A DNA stretch of 14,786 bases from assembly GCA_050693935.1 (NCBI GenBank), contig JBOGWU010000070.1, positions 1-14,786 of the forward strand, written 5' to 3'. The number at the start of each line of letters is the position of its first letter. The first letter of the stretch is position 1. Shown here piece by piece: positions 13,232 through 14,786 of the stretch. Origin of the DNA: WHSV01 sp050693935. Its GTDB lineage: Bacteria; Actinomycetota; CADDZG01; WHSQ01. The position numbers were made by a program, and so were the translations under genes. Below the pieces are notes generated by a model, which worked only from the letters and a program-made list of their open reading frames with translations, did not search any database and had not been told where the DNA came from.

Positions 13232-14786
13232 GCTCGCGTAACCTTTCTGGCGATGGCCGTTCCCGCTCGGATGGGATCCAGCACCTGGTCGCCGGTGCGC
13301 TGGGCTCCCTCGGCGAGGGACCGAGCCAGTTCCGGCTCGCAATGGAGTCGCTCGATCGCGCCCGCCAGGGCCCACGCGTCGCCGGGGGGAACCAGCAGAC
13401 CGTTGACGGCATCGTCGACGTACTCGGGAAACGAGCCCACCCGCGAGGCGATGACGGGCCGTCCTGCCCTAAAAGCGGTCGCCAGCACGCCCGACTGATT
13501 GGCGCGCTCGTAAGGCAGGAGTACCGCGCTGCACCCGGCAATCAGATCGCGAAAGCTGCGGTCGCTGAGTTCGCCGGGGCGAACCTCGACGTTGGTCATC
13601 TGGCTGGGAACCACCGATGCCTGGACCCCGCTTCCGCCGATGACCACGGGCGGCGTTACGCCTCTGCCTCGCAGGATCTCCAGGGCATCCAGGAGGACTC
13701 CCAGCCCCTTGTAGGGATGAAGACGACCGACGAAGACAAGCGGGCTGGAGGGATCGTAGGGTTCGTCGACGCTCATCTGTGACGGAGCGAGTCCATGAGG
13801 CACGACGACGATGTCGCGCGCCTTTAGGTGGAGATCGAGAACCTCGCTGCGGAACATGGCGCTGTGGAGGACTATTACCCCGAGCCGCTTGGTGACGGCC
13901 CGGTAGTAGAGGATGTGGAGGGGCCGCATCCACCTGCCGGGAGCGTCGAGGATCGGATCGTGAAACACGAAGCCTCCCTTGCCGCCGGTCAGCAGCAGGC
14001 CCAGCGGCACGGAGGGGTGCGGAGACGTGACGAGCACGGCCGCGTCCCGCGACCGGACCAGCTTGATCAGGCATCGCCACAGGCGGAAGAGGTTTTGATC
14101 CTTTGCTCCGTCGAGCACCGTGACCTCAGCCGCCGTCTGCATTGCCTGAGCGAGCGCCTGGACGTAATGCGACATGCCCATCGAGCGCGAGGGCGAGAAC
14201 AGAACGACCGGTCGGAGCGTGGCGGTTTCCCCAATGACATCGACGCGGTCTTCGGCCGCACCACGCCGCAGCCACTTCAGCCGGCCCGGCCGTACGGGCG
14301 TCGGACGGCCCCTACCGTCAGGAAAGCCCTGAGGGCCGGCCTCGAGCAACAAGCGTCTTACCGGCCACGAGTCTGCGCCGGCGGCGGCGATGCGTCGCAG
14401 CGTCTTGCTCCCCCGGCCCCGGGCAACGTCGGCGTTGCCTGCGGTGGTTGTGAAAAGGAAACGCCGGACGCGATCTGGGCCCAGGGACTCGAGCTCGTCG
14501 AGCGGTACAGGTGCCGCGGTCCAAAGCTGGGTCAGCAGAAGGACGAGGTAGCCCGTTCCTGCGACGCGCCAGCGACGCAGCAGTGCGGCGGTTCGATCCC
14601 AATCCACCGACTCGTTGGCGATCAGGCCGGAGATATCCATCAATCGCACGAGCTCGAGGCCCCCGACCGATGCCTGCAAACAGAGACGGGCCAGCTCCTC
14701 AGAGGCCGGAAGTACCCGGCAGCTGAGCCCATCGATATCGACCGGCACAGCCTTGCCCCACAATTCGTCGCTCGCCATTCCAAGCG
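13228..14786 (-). CDS. Nucleotidyltransferase-like/GT4 glycosyltransferase fusion (5' end probably beyond the window)
   Basis: Reading from the ATG at 14778 gives 516 residues, but the frame stays open to the window edge. Residues 5 to about 100 (LWGKAVPVDIDG, RVLPASEELARLCLQASV, LVRLMDISGLIANESVDWDR, LTQLWTAAPVPLDELESL) resemble the C-terminal part of the uncharacterised nucleotidyltransferase family (Pfam NTP_transf_5). Its catalytic half would then be upstream, outside the window. Residues about 190-516 are a GT4 glycosyltransferase: LFSPSRSMGMSHYVQAL (193-209), VVVPHGL (324-330), VFVGRLHPYKGLG (348-360), ERANQSGVLATAFRAGRPVIAS (424-445) and GLLVPPGD (460-467). The second Glu of the classic E-x7-E is not conserved. 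No membrane segment is evident. It probably adds a sugar to the repeat unit. The coordinate 14786 is the edge, not a start codon. Confidence 0.85.
   Translation of the reverse strand, partial: LGMASDELWGKAVPVDIDGLSCRVLPASEELARLCLQASVGGLELVRLMDISGLIANESVDWDRTAALLRRWRVAGTGYLVLLLTQLWTAAPVPLDELESLGPDRVRRFLFTTTAGNADVARGRGSKTLRRIAAAGADSWPVRRLLLEAGPQGFPDGRGRPTPVRPGRLKWLRRGAAEDRVDVIGETATLRPVVLFSPSRSMGMSHYVQALAQAMQTAAEVTVLDGAKDQNLFRLWRCLIKLVRSRDAAVLVTSPHPSVPLGLLLTGGKGGFVFHDPILDAPGRWMRPLHILYYRAVTKRLGVIVLHSAMFRSEVLDLHLKARDIVVVPHGLAPSQMSVDEPYDPSSPLVFVGRLHPYKGLGVLLDALEILRGRGVTPPVVIGGSGVQASVVPSQMTNVEVRPGELSDRSFRDLIAGCSAVLLPYERANQSGVLATAFRAGRPVIASRVGSFPEYVDDAVNGLLVPPGDAWALAGAIERLHCEPELARSLAEGAQRTGDQVLDPIRAGTAIARKVTRA

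Overview
This window looks like chromosomal DNA from a GC-rich actinobacterium-like organism. The evidence is the strong G/C bias at third codon positions, a perfect SOS box of the CGAAC-N4-GTTCG type used by Actinobacteria and Firmicutes, promoters that appear leaderless, TTG and GTG starts, and a GEMM-I (c-di-GMP-I) riboswitch. I cannot name a genus. I see no insertion sequence, phage gene, tRNA, rRNA or CRISPR array.

Left edge (1-1428): the 5' end of an ArsR-family repressor gene runs leftward off the window. Its operator-like dyad sits exactly between a candidate -35 and -10. The translesion polymerase gene dinB (DNA polymerase IV) is divergent from it, and a perfect LexA box overlaps the dinB start codon.

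The rest (1450-14786) is a surface-polysaccharide cluster in several transcription units. Leftward: a secreted glycosidase-like protein with a fibronectin III domain, preceded by a c-di-GMP-I riboswitch (1450-2655). Rightward: a Wzx/MATE-like flippase translationally coupled to a GT2 glycosyltransferase (2771-5241). Leftward: a Gfo/Idh/MocA sugar-type oxidoreductase abutting a cytoplasmic alkaline-phosphatase-superfamily enzyme (7860-5272). Rightward: a two-domain GT2-GT4 glycosyltransferase (7978-9987). Next comes a 429-bp leader full of dyads and a 16-bp direct repeat. It precedes a phosphoglycosyl transferase (initiating sugar transferase) and a Wzz/BY-kinase-like fusion whose Walker A lysine is replaced by arginine (10417-13231). 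Leftward from the right edge: a GT4 glycosyltransferase fused to the C-terminal part of a nucleotidyltransferase-like domain, probably continuing beyond the window.

Taken together, the genes suggest lipid-linked repeat-unit synthesis. The phosphoglycosyl transferase would load the first sugar on undecaprenyl phosphate, the glycosyltransferases would extend it, the flippase would export it and the Wzz-like protein would control chain length. No Wzy-like polymerase was seen. The most interesting points are the riboswitch-controlled secreted protein, the apparently degenerate BY-kinase, the structured leader before the initiating transferase, and two multidomain glycosyltransferases.
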